A DNA stretch of 64,000 nt. Origin: Paraburkholderia tagetis (GTDB lineage: Bacteria; Pseudomonadota; Gammaproteobacteria; Burkholderiales; Burkholderiaceae). Made by a program: the position numbers and the translations under genes. The notes under the pieces were generated by a model that saw only the letters and a program-made list of their open reading frames with translations, was not told the origin of the DNA and did no database searches. Below are positions 1 through 9,846 of the stretch, one piece after another; positions within the stretch are counted from its first letter, which is position 1, and every line of letters begins with the position of its first letter. Location: positions 186,001-250,000 of the forward strand of contig NZ_JAKLJA010000004.1 of assembly GCF_022213065.1 (NCBI RefSeq), written 5' to 3'.

Positions 1-261
1 GGGGGCGGCACGCCGCTCGAAGCCGGCATGAGCCGTGCAGCGCAACTGCTCGAAAGCGCGGCGCGCCGCGACCCGGCGCGCGAGCGTCATCTCTGGCTCT
101 TCAGCGATGGCCGCACGACGCAATGGCCGGCGCGCCCATGCCATGCGGACCGCGTGACCGTGATCGACTGCGAAACCGCAGCCGTGCGCGTGGGGCGCTG
201 CCGCGCGCTCGCGCAGGCGTGGCAGGGCGAATGTGTCGAGGCCGAGGCGTTGCTCGTTTGA
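1..261 (+). CDS. VWA-domain protein, ChlD/BchD-like chelatase subunit (3' end only)
   Basis: The window opens inside this gene. The frame is open from base 1 to a TGA at 259-261, leaving 86 residues. The first residues, GGTPLEAGM, match the metal-site loop of the von Willebrand A domain in magnesium/cobalt chelatase D subunits. The later LWLFSDGRTT matches the strand usually written LLTDGRAN in that family. Such proteins work with an AAA+ ChlI-like partner to drive metal insertion. Beside cob genes, the likely partner is the cobaltochelatase CobN, which must lie upstream outside the window. The family call is fairly safe. The link to cobalt insertion is inferred from the neighbours. Confidence 0.7.
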   Translation, partial: GGGTPLEAGMSRAAQLLESAARRDPARERHLWLFSDGRTTQWPARPCHADRVTVIDCETAAVRVGRCRALAQAWQGECVEAEALLV

Positions 262-312
262 GCGCCTGAGCGTCTGTGGCACGCCCGTGCCGCGCCCGTC
301 GCGATGCCAGCC

Positions 313-1251
313 TCAGCGGGCGCTGTTGCTCCAGTAGATCACGTCGTCGTGGCGGTCGAACACGTAGACTTTCATCGCCATCTGCTCGGCGCTCGTGAGG
401 CGGTCCAGTTCGAGGCCGAGCGTGCATTGCGTCTGCGTGACGTCTTCGTGCTGCACATTGCGAATGACCGCGCTCGTTTCGATGGGCGTGTCGAGATTGC
501 CTGAGCGCAGGCTGAAGGCGATGCGCAGCCGCTCGCCCACTTTGCCGAGCGCCCATGGCGCCATGAGCGAGAGCCCCAGCGCGCTGATCCCGCGCGCGAG
601 CGCGACGCCCTGATAGCCTCCAGCGCCGATGCCGAAGCGCACCGGAAACGTTGCGCGCACGCGGATCGAATTGCGCTCGCGCAGCATGCGGATATTGGCG
701 GGCTTCGAGAGCACGAGATAGCCGGACGGCGTCTGATGCATCGCGTGAAGCGTGCAGACGAAGCGATAGACGGCCTGGCTCGCGATCGCCACGACCTCCA
801 CGTTTTCGCCGGGCGTGATTTCGATTGGGCGGCCATCCACATAGGGCAGCGTCGCGAAGATCGATTCGTTCGGCGCGATGCCGATCAGCTTGCACGGATG
901 CATTGGCGCGCCGCTCGCGCCTTGTTGCGGACGCAGACCCATCAGCGCGCCGATGGAGAGGTGCAGGTCGCGCACGCCTGGCGCGGCTTCTTGCTCCTGC
1001 GGTTTTTCGTGCGCGGCTGAATCCTCGGGCGTTGCGCGGTCGCCGCGCTGCGGTGCGAAGTGCCGGAACAGGAAGTCGCGCTCCACCTCGCCCACGAGCG
1101 TTGCGCCGCGTTCGAGCAGCAGCGTGCCGTCATGGTCCACGAGGGGCCATGCGAGCGGCTGGCCGAGCGGAATATCCGCGGGCGTGAGCAACGCGGCGCC
1201 GGGTAGGGAGTCGGAGGCGGCGTGGGAGGCCGCAGCGAGAATGTCGTTCAT
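313..1251 (-). CDS. PilZ-domain protein, YcgR-like flagellar brake family
   Basis: A 312-residue cytoplasmic protein with the two-part layout of YcgR: an N-terminal YcgR/PilZN-like beta domain (about residues 95-185) and a C-terminal PilZ domain (about 186-305). The PilZ arginine motif is present as RNSIR (Arg193 to Arg197). The second c-di-GMP motif, normally [D/N]xSxxG, reads GISALG at 221-226, so the usual acidic or amide residue is a glycine. Residues 65-95 are charged and low in complexity. YcgR proteins bind c-di-GMP and slow the flagellar motor. No flagellar gene is nearby, so the target is open. The ATG start gives a full-length family member. The gene converges with the preceding chelatase gene. 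Confidence 0.75.
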   Translation of the reverse strand: MNDILAAASHAASDSLPGAALLTPADIPLGQPLAWPLVDHDGTLLLERGATLVGEVERDFLFRHFAPQRGDRATPEDSAAHEKPQEQEAAPGVRDLHLSIGALMGLRPQQGASGAPMHPCKLIGIAPNESIFATLPYVDGRPIEITPGENVEVVAIASQAVYRFVCTLHAMHQTPSGYLVLSKPANIRMLRERNSIRVRATFPVRFGIGAGGYQGVALARGISALGLSLMAPWALGKVGERLRIAFSLRSGNLDTPIETSAVIRNVQHEDVTQTQCTLGLELDRLTSAEQMAMKVYVFDRHDDVIYWSNSAR

Positions 1252-1333
1252 CGGCGCGCTCGACAGGGGTGACGGGACAAGATCACTGCGTTAACGGCGC
1301 GCACCGGAGAAAGTTGAATGAGGATGAAGCGCC

Positions 1334-1424
1334 AACCTCGGGCTCAACCTCGGGCTCAACCTCGGGCTCAACCTCGGGCTCAACCTCGGGCTCAACCTCG
1401 GGCTCAACCTCGGGCTCAACCTCG
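1334..1424. repeat. 12-bp tandem repeat at the end of cobJ
   Basis: Seven perfect copies of AACCTCGGGCTC at 1334-1417, then a partial eighth copy running into coding sequence. On the minus strand the cobJ stop codon (1416-1418) lies at the junction of the last unit. Because the period is a multiple of three, every further unit offers another in-frame TGA. Read in another minus-strand frame the array would encode a Glu-Val-Glu-Pro repeat, but nothing suggests that frame is used. Confidence 0.9.
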
Positions 1425-3173
1425 CGCGTCACCGCCATCCGCATACCAGCGCGGCGTGTAGATCCACTCGCCGTCTTCGCTGCCGCCGCGCGAGAAGCCA
1501 CGCGTGGCCGACGACCCGACGATGACCATCGTGCGCATGTCCACCTCCGACGACTTCAGCGCGCCGAGCGTGGTCGCTCTGAGCGTTTCCCCCGGGCGTC
1601 CCACGTCGCGTCCGAGCACGACGCGGGTGCCGGGCGCGCGCACTTCGCGCACGACTTCCAGTGCACGGTCGAGTTGCCAGGGCCGCGCGCGCGAAATCGG
1701 GTTGTAGAACGCCATCACCAGATCGGCGAGCGCGGCGTGGCGCAGGCGTTTTTCGATCACGCTCCACGGCTTGAGGTTGTCCGAGAGCGAGAGCATGCAG
1801 AAGTCGTGGCCGAGCGGGGCGCCAGCCCGCGCCGCCGTGGCGAGCGCCGCCGAGACGCCGGGCACGATCGCGAGTTCCACGCGGTGCCAGTGCGGCTCAT
1901 GCGATGCTTCGAGCGCTTCGAGCACGGCGGCGGCCATCGCGAACACGCCGGGGTCGCCCGACGACACCACGGCCACGCGCCGCCCCGCGCTCGCGAGTTC
2001 GAATGCATGGCGGGCGCGCTGAAGCTCTTCGCGGTTGTCGGTGGCGTGGCGCACCTGCCCCGGGCGCAGCGGTCCCGCCATCTCCACATAGGTTGAATAG
2101 CCGACGATATCGGTGGCCTCGTCGAGCGCGGCGCGCGCCATGGGCGTGAGCAGGTCGGCGCGGCCCGGTCCGAGGCCCAGCACCGTGAGCTTGCCGCGCG
2201 CCGCGCCGAGCGTGTGTACGTCGATGGGCTCATGTGCCACGGAGAGCGCGATGCCGTGCCCGGCGGCGAGGCGCTGTGCCGATGCAGGTAGTGAAAGCGC
2301 ATCGAGCAGGGTGTGGGTGGCTTCGGCGGCCTCAGTGGCCTCGGTGCGGCACGCAGCATCGATTGCCTCTGCAAAACGCAACGGCACATCCAATGCAGAT
2401 GCCGCCTGCTCGAAAGCGGCATCGCCCATGCGCGCGGCGGGCGCGACGAGCGCCGCGAGCGCTTCGTGCGCGATCCCGTTCGCGCTCAGTGCCTCGCGCA
2501 CGTGCTCGGCGAGCAGCGCATGCGCGACGCTTGCCGCCGCCACCACGCTGCGCGGATGAATCACCAGATGCTCGGGATTGCCGTCCCATGCATGCGGGCT
2601 CACGCGGATCGCATGGCGCGCCGCCGGGTCGCGCGGCAGGTTCACGGTATCGAGCCAGGGCGCCGCGCCGTCGATGCGCGTGGCCTCGCCCGCGAGCAGA
2701 TCGGAGACGAAGCGCTTGCCCTGCGCGAGGCTCGAAAGCGCGTAGCCATCGGGCGGATTGAGCAGGCAGGTGCCGAAGCGCAACTCGCCGCTCGTGGTGA
2801 TCGCGGGCGCGGTCTCCAGCGCCGCGCCGATCTCGCGCGCCATCACATTCACGCCAGTCAGGCCGCCGAGCAGCGGCACGACGGCGCTGCCGTCTTCCGC
2901 GAGCGCGAGCACGGGCGGCTCCACGCCTTTGCTCGCAAGCAGCGGCGCGAGGCAGCGGATCACGATGCCCGCCGCGCACAGCGCGACGATGGGCGTGCCG
3001 CGCCGATAAAGCTCGCGCAAATGATCGCTGAGTCCGCTGAACGCGACATCGCCTTGCGCGCGTTCCTGCAAAGCGTGGATCTGCGCACCCGCGTAGCGCG
3101 CCTTCACGCGCTGCGCGGTTGCGAGCGCGCCGGGGCCGAGCACGACGATGGCGGGCGGCATCAGGCTTGCCAT
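1416..3173 (-). CDS. cobJ: CbiG-CobJ fusion: cobalamin biosynthesis protein / precorrin-3B C17-methyltransferase
   Basis: A 585-residue fusion. About residues 1-310 are CbiG-like (cobalt-precorrin-5A hydrolase family; the last part corresponds to CobE). About 330-575 are a complete tetrapyrrole SAM methyltransferase of the CobJ/CbiH type, starting [18 protein letters not shown], with the [12 protein letters not shown] loop and an AFYNPIS segment typical of C17 methylation and ring contraction. The ATG at 3173 lies 13 bp inside the 3' end of cobI, so the two are translationally coupled in the operon cobG-cobH-cobI-cobJ. The stop falls in a 12-bp tandem repeat. The CbiG half normally belongs to the anaerobic pathway, yet the operon also has the oxygen-dependent CobG. 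Confidence 0.93.
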   Translation of the reverse strand: MASLMPPAIVVLGPGALATAQRVKARYAGAQIHALQERAQGDVAFSGLSDHLRELYRRGTPIVALCAAGIVIRCLAPLLASKGVEPPVLALAEDGSAVVPLLGGLTGVNVMAREIGAALETAPAITTSGELRFGTCLLNPPDGYALSSLAQGKRFVSDLLAGEATRIDGAAPWLDTVNLPRDPAARHAIRVSPHAWDGNPEHLVIHPRSVVAAASVAHALLAEHVREALSANGIAHEALAALVAPAARMGDAAFEQAASALDVPLRFAEAIDAACRTEATEAAEATHTLLDALSLPASAQRLAAGHGIALSVAHEPIDVHTLGAARGKLTVLGLGPGRADLLTPMARAALDEATDIVGYSTYVEMAGPLRPGQVRHATDNREELQRARHAFELASAGRRVAVVSSGDPGVFAMAAAVLEALEASHEPHWHRVELAIVPGVSAALATAARAGAPLGHDFCMLSLSDNLKPWSVIEKRLRHAALADLVMAFYNPISRARPWQLDRALEVVREVRAPGTRVVLGRDVGRPGETLRATTLGALKSSEVDMRTMVIVGSSATRGFSRGGSEDGEWIYTPRWYADGGDARG

Positions 3174-3892
3174 TTTTCCCCCGGCACCACGAGCAGCGAG
3201 AAATACGGCGAGGCCATCGGGTCGACGTCGTCGAGCGGGACGATGCGCTGGTTCGACATGGTTGCGCGCTCAACATAAAGCGCGCGCTCAGCGAGGCCAA
3301 GCTCCGCGAGCACGCGGCGCACCTTCTCGAAGTTGCGGCCCAGTTTCATGATGACGGCGGCATCCGCGTCGACGAGACGGCGGCGCAACTCGTCCTCGGG
3401 CAGCACGCCCGAGAGCACCGCGAGGCTCTGGTTGCGATAGACGAGCGGCACGCCCAGCACCGCCGCGCCGCCGAGCATCGAGCACACGCCCGGCACCACT
3501 TGCGCTTCGTAGCGCGCGGCCAGTCGGTCGTGCAGGTACATGTACGAGCCGTAGAAGAACGGGTCGCCCTCGCAGATCACGGCCACGTCGCGGCCCGCGT
3601 CGAGATGGCCGGCGACGGCTTGCGCGGCGCCGTCGTAGAAGTCGGCGATGATCGCCTCATACGAGAGCGGCGGCTCGAGCGCTTCGGTTGTTACCGGATA
3701 GACGAGCGGCAGGCGCTCCTGTTGCGCTTCGAGGTGATCTTCCACGATGCCGAACGCGTTGCCTTTCTTGCCCTTGGCGACGAAGTACGCAACCACGGGC
3801 GCGGCCTTCAGCAGCCGCAGCGCCTTGAGCGTGAGCAGCTCGGGGTCGCCGGGACCCACGCCGATGCCGTGCAGACGGCCTTTGATGGACAT
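3161..3892 (-). CDS. cobI: Precorrin-2 C20-methyltransferase
   Basis: A 243-residue tetrapyrrole methyltransferase. The start [20 protein letters not shown] carries the glycine-rich SAM loop. The [14 protein letters not shown] segment (about 127-140) is typical of CobI/CbiL, and [11 protein letters not shown] follows. It adds the C20 methyl group of precorrin-2, the first step committed to corrin synthesis. The ATG at 3890-3892 directly abuts the cobH stop, and the 3' end overlaps cobJ. Length is usual for the family. Confidence 0.95.
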   Translation of the reverse strand: MSIKGRLHGIGVGPGDPELLTLKALRLLKAAPVVAYFVAKGKKGNAFGIVEDHLEAQQERLPLVYPVTTEALEPPLSYEAIIADFYDGAAQAVAGHLDAGRDVAVICEGDPFFYGSYMYLHDRLAARYEAQVVPGVCSMLGGAAVLGVPLVYRNQSLAVLSGVLPEDELRRRLVDADAAVIMKLGRNFEKVRRVLAELGLAERALYVERATMSNQRIVPLDDVDPMASPYFSLLVVPGEKWQA

Positions 3893-4519
3893 TTATTCGA
3901 TCTCCGAAGCAAGTGCGTTGACGGCGGCGGCGGCCATGGCGCTGCCGCCGCGCCGCCCGTGCACGGCCACGAACGGTATGCCGTGCGCGGCGGTGGCGAG
4001 CAGGGCTTTCGACTCGGCGGCGCCGACGAACCCCACGGGCATGCCGAGGATCAGCGCGGGGCGCGGCGCGCCGGCAGCGATCATGTCGAGCAGGTGAAAG
4101 AGCGCGGTGGGCGCGTTGCCGATGGCGACCACGCTGCCGTCGAGATGTTCGCGCCACAGTTCGAGCGCGGCGGCCGAGCGCGTGTTGCCGAACTCGCGCG
4201 CGAGGCCGGGCACGGCGGGATCGTCGAGCGTGCAGATCACCGCGTTGTTCGCAGGCAGGCGCGCGCGCGTGATGCCGAAAGCGACCATTTTCGCGTCGCA
4301 GAGAATGGGCGCGCCGTTTGCGAGCGCCGTGCGGCCTGCGCGGCCTGCGCCGGGCGAGAACGCCAGATCGGCGGCCACGTCGACCATGCCGCAGGCGTGG
4401 ATCACGCGCACAGCGAGCTTTTCGAGGTCGGCGGGAATGTGCGAGAGATCGGCTTCGGCGCGGATCGTCGCGAACGACTCGCGATAGATCGCCTGGCCGT
4501 CGCGCTGGTAGTCAGACAT
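3893..4519 (-). CDS. cobH: Precorrin-8X methylmutase
   Basis: A 208-residue CobH/CbiC protein. RVIHACGMVD contains the histidine (His41 here) that matches the catalytic His of characterised CobH. TRARLPANNAVICTL and ALILGMPVGFVGAAESK are family hallmarks. It moves the C11 methyl group to C12, turning precorrin-8X into hydrogenobyrinate. Its first 8 bp overlap the end of cobG, and its stop touches the cobI start, so it sits tightly inside the operon. Confidence 0.95.
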   Translation of the reverse strand: MSDYQRDGQAIYRESFATIRAEADLSHIPADLEKLAVRVIHACGMVDVAADLAFSPGAGRAGRTALANGAPILCDAKMVAFGITRARLPANNAVICTLDDPAVPGLAREFGNTRSAAALELWREHLDGSVVAIGNAPTALFHLLDMIAAGAPRPALILGMPVGFVGAAESKALLATAAHGIPFVAVHGRRGGSAMAAAAVNALASEIE

Positions 4520-5945
4520 CGGTGGTGCTCCGGGGGCGTTGCGCGAGGGCGCGCGCAGCGGCTTCGATCGTCAGGTCGTGCGCGATCAGGTGGCCGAAGG
4601 GCGTTGTTCCCATGTCGCGCTCGTAAAGATCATAGTGGCCAGGTTCCGTAGCAAGCAGCGTGAACGGGGCTTGATGCGCGGCCGCGCACGAACGCTCGCA
4701 GCCGCTCAAGTGCACCTGCACATCGGGCGGCAATTGCGCGGCAATGCGCAGCGCGTCGGCCTTGGTATCGGCGCGGCTCTTCGCGCAGCCCGCCGAGCCC
4801 GTGCAGGCGATCGTGCGCGCGAGCGGATCGGCGCTGTCGCAAACGAGGCCGAGCGCGCGCAGACGTTCGAGCACCTCAGGCATGGCGCGATGGGCCACAT
4901 TCGGCAAGATTGCGCCTTGCCAGGGCGTAATGCGCAGCGTCGCATCGCCGTGTTGTTCGGCGAGGGCGGCGAGGGCGTGCAGCGTGGCGGAATCCAGCCG
5001 CGCGAGCGGCGGCTGGCAGCCCACGTAGCCCGCGTCGTCCAGGTGGCTTGCATGAATGTTGTCGCGCGCGTTCAGGGCATATGCACCGAGGCGCAGCGAG
5101 AGATCGACGCTCGCGCGCCGCCATGCGTGCAAGGCGGCTTTATCGTCTGCGTGGCTCGTGTCGGTAAACACATCCGCGTGATGGCGGGCGCGCTGGAGCA
5201 CGGCATCGGCATCGTGCGCCGCGAGCACTTCGCGCATGCGCGTCTGCCCGGGTTGCGCGAGATCGAGGAACGCATGCAGCATCGCGCGAATGAGCGCCGG
5301 CGCCTGCGTGGACGCGACCGCGCCGAGCGCACCGTCGCCGGGGCAGCCCGCCAGGCCGAATACGAAGCGCGCATCGCCGCCGCTGTTTCCTCCGTGCGCC
5401 GCCGCGAGCCAGATGTCGTGCGGATGATCGAGCGCCGCGAGACGCTCGCCGCCGTCGAGCAGCAGCGCGAACTTGGGCGAGAGCGCCGCGAAACGCGGCT
5501 CGCTTTGCAGCATCGCGACGATGGGTGCAGCGAACGGAATGGTGTCGATGAGCGCATCGGGATCGAGGCCTGCGAGCGGACTCATCATCAGATTGCGCAA
5601 TTCGTCGGCGGCGTGGAGACCGCTGTGTTCATGCCCGCACGCCGCTGGCTCCGGACCCAGGCCCGCCGCCACCAGCGCCTCGGTGAGCGCCGCTTCGCTG
5701 CCCGCGCGCACGCCGCGCACCTGCACGTTTGCGCGATTGGTCAATTCGAGCGTGCCGCTCGCATGCGCGAGCGCGGCTTGAGCGATTGCGTGCGCCTGCG
5801 CGGCCGTGAGCACGCCGCCCACGAGGCGGATGCGGCACAGCCCGCCGTCGCGCGCCGCGACCACGCGCACGAGTCCCGGGCACGCCGAACGGCGCGCCGA
5901 CGCCAGCGCGGCAGGAGATAAAGCGGGCTTCGAGTCGTGATTCAA
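4512..5945 (-). CDS. cobG: Precorrin-3B synthase
   Basis: Two nitrite/sulfite reductase-like repeats in about 477 residues. The siroheme/[4Fe-4S] motif C-x5-C...C-x3-C is present as [11 protein letters not shown] and LSGCERSCA near the C terminus. CobG uses oxygen to make precorrin-3B, so its presence points to the aerobic route. The start is uncertain: there is no in-frame ATG before the conserved [10 protein letters not shown] segment. I chose the TTG at 5945, about 19 codons before it; a TTG at 6014 would add 23 residues. It is the first gene after the cobalamin riboswitch at 6140-6305. Confidence 0.88.
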   Translation of the reverse strand: MNHDSKPALSPAALASARRSACPGLVRVVAARDGGLCRIRLVGGVLTAAQAHAIAQAALAHASGTLELTNRANVQVRGVRAGSEAALTEALVAAGLGPEPAACGHEHSGLHAADELRNLMMSPLAGLDPDALIDTIPFAAPIVAMLQSEPRFAALSPKFALLLDGGERLAALDHPHDIWLAAAHGGNSGGDARFVFGLAGCPGDGALGAVASTQAPALIRAMLHAFLDLAQPGQTRMREVLAAHDADAVLQRARHHADVFTDTSHADDKAALHAWRRASVDLSLRLGAYALNARDNIHASHLDDAGYVGCQPPLARLDSATLHALAALAEQHGDATLRITPWQGAILPNVAHRAMPEVLERLRALGLVCDSADPLARTIACTGSAGCAKSRADTKADALRIAAQLPPDVQVHLSGCERSCAAAHQAPFTLLATEPGHYDLYERDMGTTPFGHLIAHDLTIEAAARALAQRPRSTTDV

Positions 5946-6139
5946 GGGACAACACCGTGTATGCCTCGCGCGCTTCGCATGGCGGGCCGCCGCGAGCACG
6001 CTGCGAAGGTGCAAGGGTGCGATTGCGGGGGCGCGATGCGAAAGCGCGAAAGTACCAAAGCTACGAAAGCTACAACGAAAGTGTCCGCGCGCTGCGGTCG
6101 AAGCCGATACACCCCGCCCGGCTTTGGGCGCACGCGAAC

Positions 6140-6305
6140 CAACATTCGGCCGGCAGGTCTCCTGGCTTGCAGGTCGCCAACCGCATCGGCCTTCCCGGTA
6201 AAACCAGTGGCTCGGGTGGATGCGGTCTCGCTGCTCACAGTCGCGGGGGCGGCCACAGCTTTGCTGTGTTCCCTTTTATGCCTTCGGGTTTTCACGCTTC
6301 AGGCG
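6140..6305 (-). promoter_or_regulatory. Cobalamin riboswitch upstream of cobG
   Basis: On the minus strand the B12 box AGCCAGGAGACCTGCC is exact at 6152-6167. Upstream of it, in the right order, lie the other conserved pieces: AAAGGGAA, GCCCCCGCGACTGTGA, GAGCCACTG and GGGAAGGC. A CATAAT -10-like hexamer at 6320-6325 would start transcription just before the aptamer. Family knowledge says adenosylcobalamin binding lowers expression of the downstream genes, here cobGHIJ. The divergent cobLKM operon is not under this element. The 3' expression platform was not resolved. Confidence 0.93.
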
Positions 6306-6410
6306 CCGGCGGAAGCGGTATTATGCCCGTTTTTCAGCGCGTTTCCGCGAATCAGTGCGGCCCGCGCTTCACACACACGGACACGACGCAAAGCGCGAAA
6401 CGGAGCACGG

Positions 6411-7634
6411 ATGCAGGGCAGGCGGGCATGGTTGACAGTGATCGGCATCGGCGACGATGGATATGCGGGGCTCGGGCGCGAGGCGCGGCGCGCGCTTTTT
6501 GCGGCTGCGGCGGTGACGGGCGGCGCGCGCCATCTGGCGATGCTGCCCGCGCGCGTGCAAGCGCGCCGCGAGCCCTGGCCGCAGCCGTTCAGCGTGGAGC
6601 CGCTGCTCGCATTGCGCGAAACGCACGAGCGCGTGTGCGTGCTCGCGAGCGGCGACCCCATGTTTTACGGCGTGGGCGCGACGCTCGCGCGTCATGTGGC
6701 GCCGGGCGAGATGGACGTGCTGCCTGCGCCGTCATCGCTTTCGCTCGCGGCGGCGCGCCTCGGCTGGGCGCTTCAGGACGCGGCTGCGGTCTCGCTCGTG
6801 GGCAGGCCGCTCGATGGGCTCAGGCGTCATCTCTACGCAGGCTCGCGCGTGCTGGCGTTAAGCGCCGATGGGCGCACGCCCGCGTCGCTCGCCGCATTGC
6901 TCGCGGCGCAAGGCTATGGCGCGACGCGGCTCACGGTGTTCGAGCACCTGGGTGGCCCGCTCGAAAGGCACGTGAAAGGTCGCGCCGATGCGTGGCATGC
7001 CGATGAAGTCGCGGCGCTCAACCTCGTCGCGTTCGAATGCGAAGCCGGTGACGACATATCGCCGCGCGCATGGACGCTCACGCCAGGCTTGCCCGACGAC
7101 GCTTATCTGCACGACGGCCAACTCACCAAACGCGACGTGCGCGCGCTCACGCTCGCGCGACTCGCGCCCACGCCCGGCGCGCTGCTCTGGGACGTGGGCG
7201 CGGGCAGCGGCTCGATCGGCATCGAATGGATGCGATCGCACGCGGCATGTCGTGCGATTGCCATCGAATCGAATGGCGAGCGTCAGCGCTTCATCGAACA
7301 TAATCGCAACGCGCTGGGCGTGCCCGCGCTGCAACTCGTGGCGGGCCGCGCGCCCGACGCGCTTGCCGGTCTTACCGCGCCGGACGCCGTGTTCATCGGC
7401 GGCGGCGTGACCGTGCCGGGCGTGCTCGAAACCTGCTGGGCGCGTTTGAAGTCCGGCGGCCGGCTGGTGGCGAACGCCGTGACCGTGCAGAGCGAGGCCG
7501 CGCTCGTGGCATGGCGCGCGCAGCATGGCGGCACGCTCACACGCATCGGCATCGGCGAGGCCGAGCCGCTCGGGCGCTTCGATACGTGGCGCCAGGCGCT
7601 GCCCGTCACACTCTACGAAGCCGTGAAGCCATGA
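6411..7634 (+). CDS. cobL: Precorrin-6Y C5,15-methyltransferase (decarboxylating)
   Basis: A 407-residue two-domain enzyme. The N-terminal CbiE-like methyltransferase has SGDPMFYG at 80-87. The C-terminal CbiT-like domain has the Rossmann SAM motif [10 protein letters not shown] at 261-270 and carries out the C15 methylation and decarboxylation. I chose the ATG at 6411 because GGAG lies just upstream and conserved sequence ([10 protein letters not shown]) begins within ten residues; the frame is open further upstream without homology. It is the first gene of the divergent operon cobL-cobK-cobM, and its stop overlaps the cobK start. Confidence 0.94.
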   Translation: MQGRRAWLTVIGIGDDGYAGLGREARRALFAAAAVTGGARHLAMLPARVQARREPWPQPFSVEPLLALRETHERVCVLASGDPMFYGVGATLARHVAPGEMDVLPAPSSLSLAAARLGWALQDAAAVSLVGRPLDGLRRHLYAGSRVLALSADGRTPASLAALLAAQGYGATRLTVFEHLGGPLERHVKGRADAWHADEVAALNLVAFECEAGDDISPRAWTLTPGLPDDAYLHDGQLTKRDVRALTLARLAPTPGALLWDVGAGSGSIGIEWMRSHAACRAIAIESNGERQRFIEHNRNALGVPALQLVAGRAPDALAGLTAPDAVFIGGGVTVPGVLETCWARLKSGGRLVANAVTVQSEAALVAWRAQHGGTLTRIGIGEAEPLGRFDTWRQALPVTLYEAVKP

Positions 7635-8392
7635 GCGCGCGCATCCTGCTGCTGGGCGGCACCGGCGACGCCTTGCGTATGGCCCGCGCACTCGGCCCCG
7701 AGCATGTCTACAGCCTCGCGGGCCTCGGCCGCGTGCCTGGCGATCTGGCGTGTTCCGTGCGCGTGGGCGGTTTCGGCGGCGCCGAAGGCCTCGCGCGCTA
7801 TCTCGCCGATGAGCGCATCGGGCTGGTGTTCGACGCCACGCATCCCTACGCGGCGCGGATCAGCGCGAACGCGGCGCGCGCGTGCGCCGTGCCGCAAGTG
7901 CCGCAAGTGCCGCAAGTGCCGCAAGTGCAGTATTGGGCGCTGCGCCGTGCGCCGTGGCAGCCGCAGCCCGGCGACGACTGGCGCATGGTGGACGGCTGGG
8001 CGGGCGTGATCGAAGCCATCGCGCCGTTTTCGCGCGTGCTTTTCACGCTCGGCCGCGAGCCGCTTGCCCATCTCGACGCAGTTCCCGCACATCAGCACTG
8101 GACCGTGCGTTGCCTCGATGCACACGCGGGCCACGCGCGCGCCCGGGTGGTCGACGCGCGTGGGCCGTTCACGCTCGAAGGGGAGCGCGCGTTGTTCGAG
8201 GCGGGTTGCTTCGACGTCATCGTGAGCAAGAACAGCGGCGGCGGTGCTACCGAAGCGAAGCTCGCCGTCGCGCGCGAAATGGGCCTGCCTGTAGCGATGA
8301 TGCGGCGGCCCGCGCTGCCGCCCGCACAACGCGAGTTCGTTTCGGTGCAAGACGCAATCGCTGCGCTCGCAACGTTTTCAGCGCACACCTGA
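7631..8392 (+). CDS. cobK: Precorrin-6A reductase
   Basis: A 253-residue CobK/CbiJ protein. [17 protein letters not shown] near the start is the nucleotide-binding loop, [15 protein letters not shown] the conserved substrate segment, and [13 protein letters not shown] the typical C-terminal motif. It reduces precorrin-6A to precorrin-6B with NADPH. ATG overlaps the cobL stop (ATGA). Residues 88-99 are a PQV repeat made by four perfect 9-bp units (CCGCAAGTG, 7892-7927), probably a length-variable surface loop. Confidence 0.94.
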   Translation: MSARILLLGGTGDALRMARALGPEHVYSLAGLGRVPGDLACSVRVGGFGGAEGLARYLADERIGLVFDATHPYAARISANAARACAVPQVPQVPQVPQVQYWALRRAPWQPQPGDDWRMVDGWAGVIEAIAPFSRVLFTLGREPLAHLDAVPAHQHWTVRCLDAHAGHARARVVDARGPFTLEGERALFEAGCFDVIVSKNSGGGATEAKLAVAREMGLPVAMMRRPALPPAQREFVSVQDAIAALATFSAHT

Positions 8393-8415
8393 CCAATTCA
8401 GCGGAGTTTGAACGC

Positions 8416-9147
8416 ATGACCGTTTTCTTCATCGGCGCGGGGCCGGGCGACCCCGAATTGATCACCGTGAAAGGGCAGCGCCTTGTGCGCACCTGTCCTG
8501 TGATTCTCTATGCGGGCTCGCTCGTGCCGCCCGCCGTGCTCGAAGGCCATCGCGCGGTTAAGGTCGTGGATACCGCGCCGCTCACGCTCGACGAAATCGT
8601 CGCGCTGCTTGAAGACGCGCACGCTCAAGGCCACGATGTCGCGCGCGTGCATTCGGGCGATCCGTCGCTCTATGGGGCGATTGGCGAGCAGATTCGCCGC
8701 TTGCGTGAGCTTGGGATTCCTTATGAAGTCGTGCCCGGCGTGACTGCGACGGCCGCCTGCGCCGCGGCGCTTGGCAGCGAGCTTACGCTGCCCGGCATTT
8801 CGCAGACGCTGATTCTCACGCGCTACGCGACGAAAACGTCGATGCCCGAAGGCGAAGCGCTAGGCGACCTCGCGCGCCATCGCGCGACCATGGCGATTCA
8901 CCTGGGCGTGCGCCACATCGCGCGCATCGCGGAGGAGTTGCGTCCGCATTACGGCGACGATTGCCCGGTGGCGGTGATCTATCGTGCGAGCTGGCCCGAC
9001 GAGGAGCGCGTGACGGGCACGCTCGCGGATATCGTGGAGAAAGTTCAGGCTACCGATATCGAGCGCACGGCGCTGATACTCGTGGGGCGCGTGCTCAGTG
9101 CCGAGGGGTTTGCTGAGTCGACGCTTTATGGTGTGTCGAAACGGTAG
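8416..9147 (+). CDS. cobM: Precorrin-4 C11-methyltransferase
   Basis: A 243-residue methyltransferase. It starts MTVFFIGAGPGDPELITVKG, with ILYAGSLVPP, RVHSGDPSLYGAIGEQ and PGVTATAACAAALG, all CobM/CbiF signatures. It methylates C11 of precorrin-4. GGAG lies upstream of the ATG, 23 bp after the cobK stop. No CobF or CbiD gene is visible in the window, so the next pathway steps need genes elsewhere or the CbiG half of CobJ. Confidence 0.95.
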   Translation: MTVFFIGAGPGDPELITVKGQRLVRTCPVILYAGSLVPPAVLEGHRAVKVVDTAPLTLDEIVALLEDAHAQGHDVARVHSGDPSLYGAIGEQIRRLRELGIPYEVVPGVTATAACAAALGSELTLPGISQTLILTRYATKTSMPEGEALGDLARHRATMAIHLGVRHIARIAEELRPHYGDDCPVAVIYRASWPDEERVTGTLADIVEKVQATDIERTALILVGRVLSAEGFAESTLYGVSKR

Positions 9148-9196
9148 GTGGTTGGTTGGTTTTAAGTTGTGGTTTTGGTGTGGGTTCTTGTTTTTC

Positions 9197-9410
9197 GCGT
9201 TTTCTTGTTTTCGTGTCGGTCTATTAGCGTTGCCCCTGTGCGGGGCGGCACCTACTTTTCTTTGCAGCCGCAAAGAAAAGTAGGCAAAAGAAAGCGGCTC
9301 AAACCGCCAGTGTGACGCAGTACACCTCTTGCCTGTGATGGAAGTGGTTCCGGGGCATCCGTCACCCCGCACCTTGAAACTGAGTGACAAAGGAGTCATG
9401 CATCCCGCTG
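9197..9410 (+). repeat. Dispersed 3'-end repeat, copy A
   Basis: First of four copies of a conserved non-coding repeat. It begins about 50 bp after the cobM stop in the same orientation. In order it has a T-rich lead, GTCGGTCTATTAGCGTTG, a GCCCC/GGGGC hairpin, a perfect 15-bp hairpin (CCTACTTTTCTTTGC and its complement, loop AGCC, 9251-9284), then a CAAAAGAAAGC and AACCGCCAGTGTGACGC tract. Later sequence diverges from the other copies. Together with copy B it fills the stretch 9148-9846, where I see no real gene; short frames inside are repeat-derived. Confidence 0.85.
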
Positions 9411-9479
9411 CTCGCTACGCGCGCAGCGGTCGGGTTTGCATAGGAAACCACACGTACTGCAAAGTACTTGAATACGCAT

Positions 9480-9776
9480 GCGCCGCATCGATTCGTATGC
9501 ATTCCTCTGGTTTTGGATTATGCCCCACGGGGCGCGTAGCGCCGCCGGAGGAATGAGCCCTTAGTCACTCTGTTGTATGGCGCGTGGTGGCAGACGCTCC
9601 GGAACCGCTCCGATTACTGGCGAGTGGTGTACTGCGTAACACTAGCGGTTTGAGCGGCTTTCTTTTGCCTACTTTTCTTTGCCGCTGCAAAGAAAAGTAG
9701 GTGCCGCCCCGCACAGGGGCAACGCTAATAGACCGACACGAACACAAGAAAACGCGAAAAACCGCATAAAAACCGC
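9480..9776 (-). repeat. Dispersed 3'-end repeat, copy B (inverted)
   Basis: Minus-strand copy of the same repeat, starting about 70 bp after the stop of the symporter gene and converging on copy A. It keeps the hairpin at 9668-9701 (loop AGCG read on its own strand), the GGAGCGGTTCCGGAGCGTCTG segment and the GGCGGCGCTACGCGCC...GTGGGGCATAA tail. Confidence 0.85.
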
Positions 9777-9846
9777 ATAAAAACCGCAAAAAAAAAGCGG
9801 CGCAAAGAACGCGCCGCCCACCATCAATACAAGCCAGCCATCGATC

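Noticed and set aside
1334-1424. CRISPR array
   Set aside because: Units are 12 bp without spacers and there are no cas genes.
1283-1501. Frame with an EVEP repeat
   Set aside because: Made by the 12-bp tandem array in a frame other than cobJ; no ribosome site.
3119-4651. Long plus-strand frame across cobI and cobH
   Set aside because: Arg/His-rich translation without motifs, antisense to clear cob genes.
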